Of a stretch of 64,000 bases of DNA, positions 28,304 to 36,602 are shown piece after piece (positions within the stretch are counted from its first letter, which is position 1; each line of letters opens with the position of its first letter). The DNA comes from Paenalicyclobacillus ferrooxydans (GTDB lineage: Bacteria > Bacillota > Bacilli > Alicyclobacillales > Alicyclobacillaceae): contig NZ_LJCO01000046.1 of assembly GCF_001399675.1 (NCBI RefSeq), positions 32,588 to 96,587 on the forward strand, in the 5' to 3' direction. A model generated the notes under the pieces. That model saw only the letters and a list, made by a program, of their open reading frames with translations, ran no database searches and was not told the DNA's origin. The translations under genes and the position numbers were made by a program.

Positions 28304-28639
28304 TTGCCCTACCCCCTGCGCATCAATTCATTCCCTCATCTCGCGCCGAGATGGAATGCTGCCGAGATGGAATGCTTATGTAACAAAGGATAACGGATCT
28401 CAGGTTTTGCTCACAGTTTCCTACAGACCATCACCAAAACCATTTGAACCATCTTGAACGTAGTCCATCAGGACCCCCGATGGCTTTCTAACTGCGATGG
28501 GATTCTGTGCTGGTACACCCTCAGAACGAGTCACCCTCGGTGCATGCTGGATGGCTTATGTGCGTCCTTCCTAACGGTGCATATTTCACCATCACTCGGT
28601 CACCCTACACCTATGGTTGGGACGAAAGGGAGATTCAGT
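28304..28639. other. Upstream region of gerA with 16-bp tandem duplication
   Basis: About 335 bp between divergent genes. GCCGAGATGGAATGCT is repeated exactly at 28345-28360 and 28361-28376. No SigG-like promoter could be assigned with confidence. Confidence 0.45.
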
Positions 28640-30265
28640 ATGCCGTTTTGGAGACGTGTGCAGAGAACCAACACAACGAACACGCCTTTTCCCCCTAGTC
28701 AGCAACTTGAACGCCTTGGTACACGAAAAGTCACACAACATAATCAACTGACACTCAATGTACTGCGCAGTATGTTCGACAAAAACGACGATCTGACCAC
28801 ACGTACCATCGACATTCTCGGACACTACGAAGTAACCGTCCTCTACTTGTCGAATTTTGTCAACAATGAACGGGTGAACCAAGATATCCTCAAGCCTTTG
28901 ATGGAAACGAACAACTCGAACCTGTTCGTGAAACGCGGACAGGTCGTTCAGTTCCTCCTCAAGCAGGTGTTGAACTTTGGCGAGGCCTACGCAGAGAGCA
29001 TGTTGACCAAACTGGCAGAGGCCTTGTTTCGAGGCAATACCGTCATTTTGGTTGAGTCTCTGAACGAGGCCATTGTTGTCTCCACACGTTCCGTTGACCA
29101 CCGGACACCATCGCAACCAGAGACAGAACAAGCAATCCGGGGTGCTCGCGACGGCTTTATCGAGTCCATCGGTGTCAACATGTCGCTGATCCGTTATCGA
29201 CTTCAAACCCCCGACCTGCGAATGGAATCGATGGAGATCGGGCGTCTCACAAAAACCAAAATTGCAGTCTGCTATATCGAAGGCATAGCCGATCCCGATG
29301 TCGTCAAAAGAGTCCGCGAACGGCTGAACAAAATCGACATTGACAGTGTGCTTGACGCCGGAACACTGGAACAGTACATCGAGGACAACCACTGGAGTCC
29401 GTTTCCACAGCTTCAAAACACAGAGCGCCCAGATAAGTCATGTGCCGCAATGCTCGAGGGTCGTGTCGTGATTTTGACAGACGGCACCCCTTTTGCCCTC
29501 ATTGCTCCGACAACGTTCGTACAGTTCTATCAAGTCATCGACGACTATAGTGAGCGCTGGGTGATGGGTACCTTAGTTCGGGCTGTACGCCTCGTCTCAC
29601 TGATTTTTTCGCTGGTCCTTCCATCGCTTTACGTCGCAGTCATCTCGTTCAACCCGGAGTTAATTCCGACGAAGTTCGCCGTTGCCGTGGCCAGCGGTCG
29701 TGCGGGTGTTCCATTTCCGGCGGTGATCGAGGTTCTGGTGATGGAGGTGTCTATGGAGGTCTTGCGCGAAGCTACGCTGCGTCTCCCGCAGCAAGTCGGT
29801 GGTGCACTGTCAATTGTCGGCGTCCTCGTCGTTGGGCAAGCTGCGGTATCAGCCGGATTTGTGAGTCCGATTACGGTGGTTGTTGTGGCACTCACAACGA
29901 TTGGGTCATTCGCGACTCCCGCCTACAATGCAGCCATTGCCCTGCGCATATTAAGGTTTCTGTTGATTTTGCTCGCAGGCACGTTCGGGCTGTACGGCAT
30001 CGTCGTCGGGTTGATTCTCATCCTAAATCACATGCTCGCGCTCCGTTCCTTTGGAGTTCCGTTTTGGAGCCCGTACGCACCTTTCAAAGCGGAGGGCATG
30101 AAAGACGCGCCGATTCGTGCACCACTATGGACTATGTATCTGAGGCCAAAGGAAATGTCCCCGGAAAATGACCGACGCGTCAGCGAAGAAACCGTGCAAT
30201 ATGCAAAGTCCCCGCCGAAGAGACAGCGGCGTTCACTGCAACGAGGACCTCGGAGAGGAGGCTGA
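28640..30265 (+). CDS. gerA: Spore germinant receptor subunit A (GerA family)
   Basis: 541 aa, inner-membrane subunit of a nutrient germinant receptor. A cytoplasmic N-terminal half (TRTIDILGHYEVTVLYLSNF, IVVSTRSVDHRTPSQPETEQ) carries the conserved PxxExxIRGxRDGFxE block as QPETEQAIRGARDGFIESIG. The C-terminal half has about five helices (YVAVISFNPELIPTKFAVAV, TIGSFATPAYNAAIALRILR). ATG at 28640 was chosen for the AAAGGGAGATTCAGT site; 62 codons upstream in frame have no such site. The operon order gerA-gerB-gerC is classical. Confidence 0.95.
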   Translation: MPFWRRVQRTNTTNTPFPPSQQLERLGTRKVTQHNQLTLNVLRSMFDKNDDLTTRTIDILGHYEVTVLYLSNFVNNERVNQDILKPLMETNNSNLFVKRGQVVQFLLKQVLNFGEAYAESMLTKLAEALFRGNTVILVESLNEAIVVSTRSVDHRTPSQPETEQAIRGARDGFIESIGVNMSLIRYRLQTPDLRMESMEIGRLTKTKIAVCYIEGIADPDVVKRVRERLNKIDIDSVLDAGTLEQYIEDNHWSPFPQLQNTERPDKSCAAMLEGRVVILTDGTPFALIAPTTFVQFYQVIDDYSERWVMGTLVRAVRLVSLIFSLVLPSLYVAVISFNPELIPTKFAVAVASGRAGVPFPAVIEVLVMEVSMEVLREATLRLPQQVGGALSIVGVLVVGQAAVSAGFVSPITVVVVALTTIGSFATPAYNAAIALRILRFLLILLAGTFGLYGIVVGLILILNHMLALRSFGVPFWSPYAPFKAEGMKDAPIRAPLWTMYLRPKEMSPENDRRVSEETVQYAKSPPKRQRRSLQRGPRRGG

Positions 30266-30267
30266 TT

Positions 30268-31365
30268 ATGGTTCGCAGTATCACGATTCTCGAAGTTGTC
30301 GCAATCCTGTTTGGCAGCATGGTAGGTGTCGGTGTTCTCGCCGCCCCCCGACTCGCTGTGGAAGCTGGCGGAACAGCGGGGCCGCTCGTCAGCTTGATGG
30401 GCGTCTTGGTGGTCTTTGTCGGTGCCAGCGTTGTGGCCGCACTCGGCATGCGTTTCCCGAAGGAATCGATTATTTCCTATGCCGCACACTTAATTGGCAA
30501 ATGGCCGGCACGACTGATAAGTATCTGTATCGTTTTGTACTTCGCCACCTTAACCGCACTCGCGGCCAGAGAATTTGGCAAAGTGGCTGTCGTCACCGTG
30601 CTGCCGAAGACCCCTAGCGAAGTCACGACATTTGTCATGATAGCGCTTGTCGCGATTGCCTCACGAAACAGCATGAGCACCTTTGCATACATTCATCTGT
30701 TTTACTTCCCGCTGATTGCGGCTCCGATTGCCCTCATCAGTGTCCTTAGCCTAAAAAACGCAAACCTCTTGTACTTGCAGCCGCTTGTCGGAACAGGCTC
30801 TCTAGGCTCCATGACACAGGGTGCTTTCGTGATTGCCGCGTTGCTTCAAGGCGGGTTTGTGCTCACCATCGTCATACCAGCGATGAGAAGAACGCAAAAG
30901 GCGATGAAGGCGACTTGGATAGGCATTGCCTTGGCCGCGGCGGTCTACCTGTTCACCGTCATCGCTGCTCTATCTGTCTTGGGTCCAAGAGAGATTGCGT
31001 CCATTTACTGGCCAACACTTGAACTGGCCAAGACAACCATGTTGCCTGGTGAGGTGCTTGAGCGACTTGACGCAGTCTTTTTGTCAGTTTGGGTCATCGC
31101 CGTCTTTACGACCACGTACTCAACGTATTTTCTGACCCTTGAGTCCGTGCGTCAACTGACCAAACTGAATGATTCCCGCATGCTGTCCCTGCCGTTTGCT
31201 GTACTCGTTTTTTTCATTGCCATGTTGCCCCCGAACATTGTTCAGTTGTATCGCGTGATTACGGTTGTCGGCAAATACGGTTTGATTTTGACCGTGGGTT
31301 ATCCTGTCATTCTGTGGCTTGTCGCCGTCTTCCGAAGGATTCGGGGAGTTGAGACGACACAATGA
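30268..31365 (+). CDS. gerB: Spore germinant receptor subunit B (GerB, APC-type)
   Basis: 365 aa, a ten-helix amino-acid-permease-like subunit that binds the germinant. SITILEVVAILFGSMVGVGV opens helix 1, and LVVFVGASVVAALGMRFPKES and NIVQLYRVITVVGKYGLILT follow. ATG at 30268 follows GGAGGCTGATT, a site that overlaps the gerA stop. It overlaps gerC by four bases. Confidence 0.94.
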   Translation: MVRSITILEVVAILFGSMVGVGVLAAPRLAVEAGGTAGPLVSLMGVLVVFVGASVVAALGMRFPKESIISYAAHLIGKWPARLISICIVLYFATLTALAAREFGKVAVVTVLPKTPSEVTTFVMIALVAIASRNSMSTFAYIHLFYFPLIAAPIALISVLSLKNANLLYLQPLVGTGSLGSMTQGAFVIAALLQGGFVLTIVIPAMRRTQKAMKATWIGIALAAAVYLFTVIAALSVLGPREIASIYWPTLELAKTTMLPGEVLERLDAVFLSVWVIAVFTTTYSTYFLTLESVRQLTKLNDSRMLSLPFAVLVFFIAMLPPNIVQLYRVITVVGKYGLILTVGYPVILWLVAVFRRIRGVETTQ

Positions 31366-32588
31366 AACATGTTTTGGTCAAAACACGAGCCATCCTTCTT
31401 GTCCTCTTGTTAACGCTTCCGCTCATAACGGGATGTTGGGACCGAGTTGAGATCGAACAACGAGCGACCGTTCTCGGGCTTGGCATTGACGTACCCGACG
31501 ACGGTGTGTCACACAGCCCGCTCGACGTCACCCATCCGCCAGGCCAGGACAAGGTCCAACCCAAAGTGCTCTTAACGGCACACATTGCTGTGCCCGGGCG
31601 AATTCCCCTTGGTCCAGGCGGCGGAGATGGCGGCGGAGGCGGAGGTTCCGGTGAAAAAGCCGTCTGGACCGTTCAGGCCGCTGGGGAAGACATCAGCGAT
31701 GCCCTAACAAACATGCAACAGCAGGTCGCAGAACGGATATTTCTGGGACACCTGCGCATCATCGTCGTATCTGAGGCGTACGCACGCAAAGGCCTTCGCA
31801 CCATCGACGACTATTTTCGCAGAGACCCGCAGATTCGGCGAACGACTTGGCTGGCGGTTTCGAAAGGCAAGGCAGCAGACGTCATGAACATGTCTCCACC
31901 GCTCGAGCGCGTGCCTACACTCTATCTGCTTGCCACAATGGACCGCGCAAAAGATTCCGGAAAACTGCCAAACGCCTTTGTCGGGCGGTTTTGGACACTC
32001 GAATCCAGCGACGGCCAGGAAGGGTTTCTCCCGTATGTCTCTATCAAGCAGGAAAACAACCTCAAGATCGACGGTTTGGCCTACTTCCAGCAGGACAGAA
32101 TGGTTGGGGCGACAACGCCGTTTCAAATTGTTCCCTTTATGGAGATTGCAGGTGAAAATCCAGCAGGGTACAGTATTCCGTTGACTGTTGACGGCAAGAC
32201 AGTCGTGGTAACAGCCTTCCGCCGGCTCGCACGGATACATACTGACGTTGTCAATGGCCAGCCGGTAGCACGGGTTGTGATGCACGTAGACACGAACCTG
32301 TCAGAGAAGGACAGCGAAAGCCTGAACCTTCAAGACCCGAAGACCATTGCGGACATCAGACAAGCGATTAAGTCTAACCTAGAACAAGGTTGTCTGCAGT
32401 TAATCCAGCAGACACAGGCTACCCACTCGGATATCTTTGGTTTTGGTGAAAGCTTCCGAGGCACGCATCCAGGCTATTGGAAGCGCACAATCAAAAGTAA
32501 ACAAGGATGGGAGAGGGTCTATCCCACGCTGAAGGTCCAGCTGGAAACCACCTCACGGGTGCATCGAATGGGGATGAAGGACAAGTAA
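31362..32588 (+). CDS. gerC: Spore germinant receptor subunit C (GerC lipoprotein)
   Basis: 408 aa. Signal peptide with lipobox LPLITGCW (Cys27) followed at once by the family hallmark WDRVEIEQRATVLGLGID. The C-terminal domain has DIFGFGESFRGTHPGYWKR. Between about residues 85 and 98 a Gly-rich insertion (GPGGGDGGGGGGSGEK) interrupts the first domain, where most GerC proteins have a short loop. ATG overlaps the gerB stop (ATGA). Confidence 0.94.
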   Translation: MKHVLVKTRAILLVLLLTLPLITGCWDRVEIEQRATVLGLGIDVPDDGVSHSPLDVTHPPGQDKVQPKVLLTAHIAVPGRIPLGPGGGDGGGGGGSGEKAVWTVQAAGEDISDALTNMQQQVAERIFLGHLRIIVVSEAYARKGLRTIDDYFRRDPQIRRTTWLAVSKGKAADVMNMSPPLERVPTLYLLATMDRAKDSGKLPNAFVGRFWTLESSDGQEGFLPYVSIKQENNLKIDGLAYFQQDRMVGATTPFQIVPFMEIAGENPAGYSIPLTVDGKTVVVTAFRRLARIHTDVVNGQPVARVVMHVDTNLSEKDSESLNLQDPKTIADIRQAIKSNLEQGCLQLIQQTQATHSDIFGFGESFRGTHPGYWKRTIKSKQGWERVYPTLKVQLETTSRVHRMGMKDK

Positions 32589-32595
32589 CTGCAGT

Positions 32596-32757
32596 ATGAC
32601 CTGCTCGCAGACCGAACCAGACCGAACCAGACCGAAGGCAGAGCAGAAAACAGAGCAGAAAAAAGTGCAGAAAAAAGTGCAGAAAAAAGTGCAGAACCAG
32701 AAATATGGCAGCAGAAGTGAAGCAAACATGCAGCAGTACAGTGGCACCCAGTACTAG
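32596..32757 (+). CDS. Repeat-rich small basic ORF in ger operon, 53 aa
   Basis: A 53-codon frame starts eight bases after gerC and ends TAG at 32755-32757, inside the AGGAGG of the next gene. It is rich in Lys, Gln and Glu, with EQKTEQKKVQKKVQKKVQNQ at about residues 16-35 encoded by 12-bp tandem repeats. The C-terminus is SRSEANMQQYSGTQY. Only a weak AAGGA lies 14 bases ahead. The tail faintly recalls gamma-type small acid-soluble spore proteins, but the match is too short to claim. It could instead be non-coding repeat DNA. Confidence 0.35.
   Translation: MTCSQTEPDRTRPKAEQKTEQKKVQKKVQKKVQNQKYGSRSEANMQQYSGTQY
32611..32700 (+). repeat. Short tandem repeats (10 bp and 12 bp)
   Basis: ACCGAACCAG occurs twice with a third partial copy (32611-32640), then GCAGAAAACAGA and three copies of GTGCAGAAAAAA (32665-32700). 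The units differ but are adjacent, which suggests slippage in a purine-rich tract. Confidence 0.85.
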
Positions 32758-32768
32758 GAGGGATAGGA

Positions 32769-33002
32769 TTGCACGGAGAAAACAACGTGGCTTATCTGGA
32801 CTTTACGCAGATATATCCAACGGTCACTGCCGGGATGCTGATTCTGACAGGACTCTACGCATTCCTCGTAGACCGGCGCGAATATCAGCGCGACAGCCTG
32901 TTCCGCGAAGCACGCTGGGCCAGAACCATCGGGATCACCTGGATAATCACAGGATGCGGGCTCTTTCTTGCCGGGTGGGTGTGGCGTAACTTCATCTGGT
33001 AG
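32769..33002 (+). CDS. Two-helix membrane protein, germination D-subunit-like, 77 aa
   Basis: Starts at TTG 32769, seven bases after AGGAGG. Two hydrophobic segments (VTAGMLILTGLYAFLV and IGITWIITGCGLFLAGWVW) flank a charged loop DRREYQRDSLFREARWAR. Small two-helix proteins of about 75 residues are encoded with gerA-type operons in other Bacillales and modulate germination (the D subunits). Position and topology fit, but sequence similarity was not tested. Confidence 0.65.
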   Translation: MHGENNVAYLDFTQIYPTVTAGMLILTGLYAFLVDRREYQRDSLFREARWARTIGITWIITGCGLFLAGWVWRNFIW

Positions 33003-33113
33003 TGTGCCGTATTCTACTGAAGGCGGTCGACTATTCGGACAGGTCTTGGCGTACATATAGGAAATGTCGGACAACACAGCACACCGTCATCAACCATCCA
33101 GAGGGGGGTCCGT

Positions 33114-34742
33114 ATGAGTATTCCGTTTCCGTTTGGAAAGTCCTCTCTGTTCAGCCTAGCTGAATTTGTCTCGCGTCTGCTCGGTTTATTCTTTCTCGCC
33201 CACTTTATGGAATCTTTCGGACTTGATGCGGGAGGCGTGTTCCGTACCGCATTGCCGCTTGTCATCCTCGCCTCCGCGATCGGCAGCGTCGGGCTTCCGA
33301 CAGCCCTCACCCGTTGGCTGGCGGTGGACGGTACTAAAACCAAGCTTAAGGCTCAGCAGGTATGGACCATCTCTATCGCCACATTGTCAGCCATGTTTCT
33401 CACTTTGCTGACGCTGAATGCAGTCCTCAGACTCTCATGGATCCCTGTCCTTGGGATTGGGCCCGTGGACAGCCTGCTTCGATTCTCCGTGCCACTGGTT
33501 CTCATCATGCCGATTGGCGGGAGTCTCCGGGGCCTCATGATTGGGCGAGGGCGGAATCTCTGGCCGGCGATTGCGCAAGCGGCAGGTTCCATCGCGCAAG
33601 TTGCATTTGTCAACCCCTATACGGTTCATTTCGTCGAGTATATGAACTGGAATGGCGGACAGGCAGGCATCGCCATCATTACGGGAGCCGAGACAGTTGG
33701 TGTCCTCGTCCTCGTATTCGGGATGTTCGCGGATGGCTTTGCTCGACGACCTAACCTCAAGTTCCGTCACCGATCCTCCGCTAGTCAACCCTTTACTGCA
33801 ACGCAGACTGAGCAGTCATTTCAGGTCAAAGGTGTATTTCGCGAACTTCGGACGATCTTTCGTTTAACAGCCACACCAACGCTTCAAACTCTATTGGAAA
33901 CCCTGGGTTTTGGGCTCGAGTTGCCGATGGCCGAACACCTTCTAACACTGCAGTTTGGGCAAGCCATGGCCGAGCAATGGATGGCTGAATACGCCGCAGT
34001 CGCAATTCCCCTGTTGCACTTCCCCATGTTTGCGGCGGACGGGCTGGCCACGGCACTCCTCCCAACCTTGACAGCAGGACGAGCTGCAGAAGGCATTAAG
34101 GCGCTCGGTCCTTCGTTGCAGCAGGTGGTTCGAGCCCTATTTTTGCTCTCAATTCCTTCGAGCATAGTACTGTTTGTGTTTGCTCCTGTCTTTTCCAGCT
34201 GGCTCGACGCCCCTCAGGCAGCAAACCTGCTTCGCGTGATGGCTCCCCTGGCCCTGTTCGCGTATGCCCAGTCTCCATTAAGTTCCGTCGTCCAAGCACA
34301 AGGACGGAGTCGTGCCATGCTGTACGCAGGTTTTCTCGGCGATGTAAGTCGGCTGTCTACCCTCTTTATCTCGATGACCGTATGGCATCTCGGGGTCTGG
34401 GGACTTGTGACTGCATTTGCAATGGGGGTCAGCGTAGAATCCCTTGTCCTGTATTACTTTGCCTGGAGGCTCACCCCAATTACGATTCCGTGGCGCAGCC
34501 TCCTGTTCGCCACACTCGCCGGTGTTCAGGTCTGCACCATACTTATCCTAGGCAATCATGCATCCGGCATGTACAACTTCATGCGCGATCCGTTTGCCTG
34601 GTTCACGGCAGCGCTGATGGTCGGTGCTGTGTTTTTAATCCTCTCCCATGAAATCCCGCCTGAAGCCCTCAAACCGATACCGGTTTTTGGTGCTAGCCTG
34701 AACCGACTTGCAAAGCGCGTGGCAGGTCACGAGCGACTTTAA
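33114..34742 (+). CDS. SpoVB/MATE-like lipid-linked saccharide flippase
   Basis: 542 aa with about 14 helices, from the polysaccharide-export branch of the MVF/MATE superfamily. The start of SpoVB-like proteins is visible (LAEFVSRLLGLFFLAHFME), and ALTRWLAVD, FSVPLVLIMPIGGSLRGLMIGRG and FAYAQSPLSSVVQAQGRSRAM follow. ATG at 33114 follows AGAGGGGGGTCCGT. Proximity to the ger operon agrees with a spore-envelope role such as precursor flipping for cortex or coat (inference). MurJ-like activity cannot be excluded. Confidence 0.8.
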   Translation: MSIPFPFGKSSLFSLAEFVSRLLGLFFLAHFMESFGLDAGGVFRTALPLVILASAIGSVGLPTALTRWLAVDGTKTKLKAQQVWTISIATLSAMFLTLLTLNAVLRLSWIPVLGIGPVDSLLRFSVPLVLIMPIGGSLRGLMIGRGRNLWPAIAQAAGSIAQVAFVNPYTVHFVEYMNWNGGQAGIAIITGAETVGVLVLVFGMFADGFARRPNLKFRHRSSASQPFTATQTEQSFQVKGVFRELRTIFRLTATPTLQTLLETLGFGLELPMAEHLLTLQFGQAMAEQWMAEYAAVAIPLLHFPMFAADGLATALLPTLTAGRAAEGIKALGPSLQQVVRALFLLSIPSSIVLFVFAPVFSSWLDAPQAANLLRVMAPLALFAYAQSPLSSVVQAQGRSRAMLYAGFLGDVSRLSTLFISMTVWHLGVWGLVTAFAMGVSVESLVLYYFAWRLTPITIPWRSLLFATLAGVQVCTILILGNHASGMYNFMRDPFAWFTAALMVGAVFLILSHEIPPEALKPIPVFGASLNRLAKRVAGHERL

Positions 34743-34974
34743 TACTCGATGGCCTTGATGGGCGGCACTGTCAACGTGCATGGCCCCCACGGTTGTGGGT
34801 TGTCCGAAACGAAGAGCCTCAAACCTGTCTCCAGGTCGTGACGCATCAGCCGGAGCCTGCTATACTGGGCAAAACGCGACATCGCAACAACGACACGGCT
34901 CATCACTCCGAGGGGCCAGACTAAAGGGTACAAGGTCGTCGTTTCGCGAAGACTCGCTCGACCGTGAGGGACAC

Positions 34975-35970
34975 ATGCCAAACCGTTTTGCATTTACCGC
35001 CGTTCACATCAACAAGGGCCGTTCCACCGTATGGTTCCCCGGGACACCATTGCTTCTCGGTGTTGTCGCAGTTTCCTTTTCCTCCATCTTTATTAAGTTG
35101 TGTCAGGCCCCAGCAGTGGCTATTGGCATGTACCGTCTTCTGCTGACAGTCATCCTGCTCAGCCCTTTTACGCTGGCTTCTCCCAAGCAACGACAGGCTT
35201 TAAAGTCGCTGAACCTCCGAGACAGAATTGCACTGCTTGCCTCCGGGCTTCTACTCGGGTTTCACTTTTTATTCTGGATTGCCTCGCTCAAACAGACCAG
35301 TGTTGCAAGCTCCATGATCATCACAACACTGCAGCCTGGATTTGTTGGCTTAGCCGCATACTTCCTCTTTGGTGAACGGCTGTCAAAACGCCAAACTGCG
35401 AGTCTCATCTCTGCCGCGGTAGGTACGGCCGTGATTGCCTTTGGCGATCACGCTTTTGGGGCCTCGACATTTCACACTCATTCAGGAATGACTCATCCAG
35501 GCCTTCTCGCAGCACTGTTTGAAGGTCCGACATCCGCACTGCGCGGAGATGCACTGTCTCTTATTGGCACCATCGCCATGAGTGGGTATATGCTCGTTGG
35601 CGGGCGTGTCCGCGCTCGGCTCGATTCGACTTCTTACAACTGGGCCGTCTTTCTCACCGCTGGGTTAATGCTGCTCATATGGGCCGTGGCCACGCACACA
35701 CCGCTCTCTGGATACCGTCATCAGGACTGGTTGTGGCTGGCTTTACTGGCCCTTGTACCCACGTTGTTTGGCCATGCGCTCTTCAACTGGCTCCTCCGGT
35801 ACGTGAACGCGACGACAATTTCCGTCACCATCCTCGGCGAGCCCATCGGCGCCATTTTACTCTCTGCCTGGCTCCTCCATGCCTCTATCGAGTTTTATCA
35901 GATTGTTGGCGGCCTGATTACACTTGGGGGCATCTGGCTGTATTTGCGTCGACCCTCTGTCGTCCGATAG
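34975..35970 (+). CDS. EamA-family (DMT) transporter
   Basis: 331 aa, ten helices in two EamA repeats: N-terminal WFPGTPLLLGVVAVSFSSIF (helix 1) with MYRLLLTVILLSPF and SLKQTSVASSMIITTLQPGF, and C-terminal NATTISVTILGEPIGAILLS. A metabolite/drug exporter of unknown substrate. ATG at 34975 follows GTGAGGG; 65 upstream codons in frame lack a site. It lies 230 bp after the flippase on the same strand. Confidence 0.88.
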   Translation: MPNRFAFTAVHINKGRSTVWFPGTPLLLGVVAVSFSSIFIKLCQAPAVAIGMYRLLLTVILLSPFTLASPKQRQALKSLNLRDRIALLASGLLLGFHFLFWIASLKQTSVASSMIITTLQPGFVGLAAYFLFGERLSKRQTASLISAAVGTAVIAFGDHAFGASTFHTHSGMTHPGLLAALFEGPTSALRGDALSLIGTIAMSGYMLVGGRVRARLDSTSYNWAVFLTAGLMLLIWAVATHTPLSGYRHQDWLWLALLALVPTLFGHALFNWLLRYVNATTISVTILGEPIGAILLSAWLLHASIEFYQIVGGLITLGGIWLYLRRPSVVR

Positions 35971-35979
35971 TGCTATAAT
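35971..35979 (+). promoter_or_regulatory. Extended -10 promoter of the DUF1292 gene
   Basis: TGCTATAAT, a perfect extended -10 element, begins right after the DMT transporter stop and lies about 120 bp before the DUF1292 start. Confidence 0.6.
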
Positions 35980-35992
35980 GAGCCCTGGACAC

Positions 35993-36052
35993 AGATCTGA
36001 AATGCAAAGATCTGAATGAAACGATGTAAATGAAACGATCTGGATGAAATGC
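35993..36052 (+). repeat. Four imperfect 14-16-bp repeats
   Basis: AGATCTGAAATGCAA, AGATCTGAATGAAAC, GATGTAAATGAAAC and GATCTGGATGAAATGC lie in tandem between the promoter and the DUF1292 gene, that is, in its 5' leader. Confidence 0.7.
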
Positions 36053-36100
36053 CCACCATCCTAAGGATGAGCAATCACCGCGGCAAAGGAGACAGAGAAC

Positions 36101-36373
36101 ATGGCATGTTCTTGCGGAAAGGACACGTGCGGGTGCTCCACAACACCCGTCGTGCACTTAGTGGACGAGATGGGGACTCCCCACCCGTTTTTTGTGACAG
36201 ACAAAATTATGGTGGAGACACGCGAATATGCGCTTCTGTCAGGCACGGAAGACGCAGACATGGTCGCCCTTCTTCGTGTGGAAAAGCAAGCTGACGGCAC
36301 CGTTCGCTACGTGAACATTGAGTCCGAAGCAGAGTGGACAATGCTCCACGAGGTACTGTTTCAAGAAAACTGA
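36101..36373 (+). CDS. DUF1292 family protein (YrzB-like)
   Basis: 90 aa. The N-terminal cluster ACSCGKDTCGCSTTP (four Cys) precedes a typical DUF1292 core: VVHLVDEMGTPHPFFVTDKI, EYALLSGTEDADMVALLRVE and WTMLHEVLF. The Cys cluster is an addition relative to common DUF1292 proteins and may bind a metal. ATG at 36101 follows AAAGGAGACAGAGAAC. The family usually sits in the yrrK-yrzB region; here it stands alone. The function is unknown. Confidence 0.85.
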   Translation: MACSCGKDTCGCSTTPVVHLVDEMGTPHPFFVTDKIMVETREYALLSGTEDADMVALLRVEKQADGTVRYVNIESEAEWTMLHEVLFQEN

Positions 36374-36383
36374 TTGGCTAAAG

Positions 36384-36497
36384 AGTCAAGTAATACACAA
36401 CAGTCGTCCAACATGCCAGTCAAGCAACATGACACTCAGGCAACATAACATGACAGTCAAGCAAGACAGGCAACACAACGGTCAGGCTACACAATAG
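36384..36497 (+). repeat. Degenerate GTCAAGCAACA repeats
   Basis: About six imperfect units of 16-25 bp begin with GTCA(A/G)GC and contain CAACA(C/T): for example GTCAAGCAACATGACA, CTCAGGCAACATAACATGACA and GTCAAGCAAGACAGGCAACA. They fill most of the gap after the DUF1292 gene. No ORF is supported here. Confidence 0.65.
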
Positions 36498-36521
36498 TTT
36501 CACGCTGCTGGCCTGTTATCT

Positions 36522-36556
36522 CAAAGGAGTTGGGACTTCCCGGCTCCCTTTTTTTC
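36522..36556 (+). terminator. Rho-independent terminator
   Basis: AAAGGAG ... CTCCCTTTTTTT with an inner GGG/CCC pair. It lies between the DUF1292 gene and the convergent sirtuin gene. Confidence 0.7.
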
Positions 36557-36602
36557 GACCACTCGACTCCTCAAACTCCTCTGAAATTACAGTCTTTCGC
36601 AG

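Noticed and set aside
32596..32757. Gamma-type small acid-soluble spore protein
   Set aside because: Only a short Ser/Glu/Ala/Asn/Gln resemblance at the C-terminus; lacks the repeated block of true gamma-SASP.
32519..32785. Minus-strand ORF with LFSALFSA repeats
   Set aside because: Antisense shadow of the tandem repeats after gerC; no ribosome binding site and it overlaps gerC.
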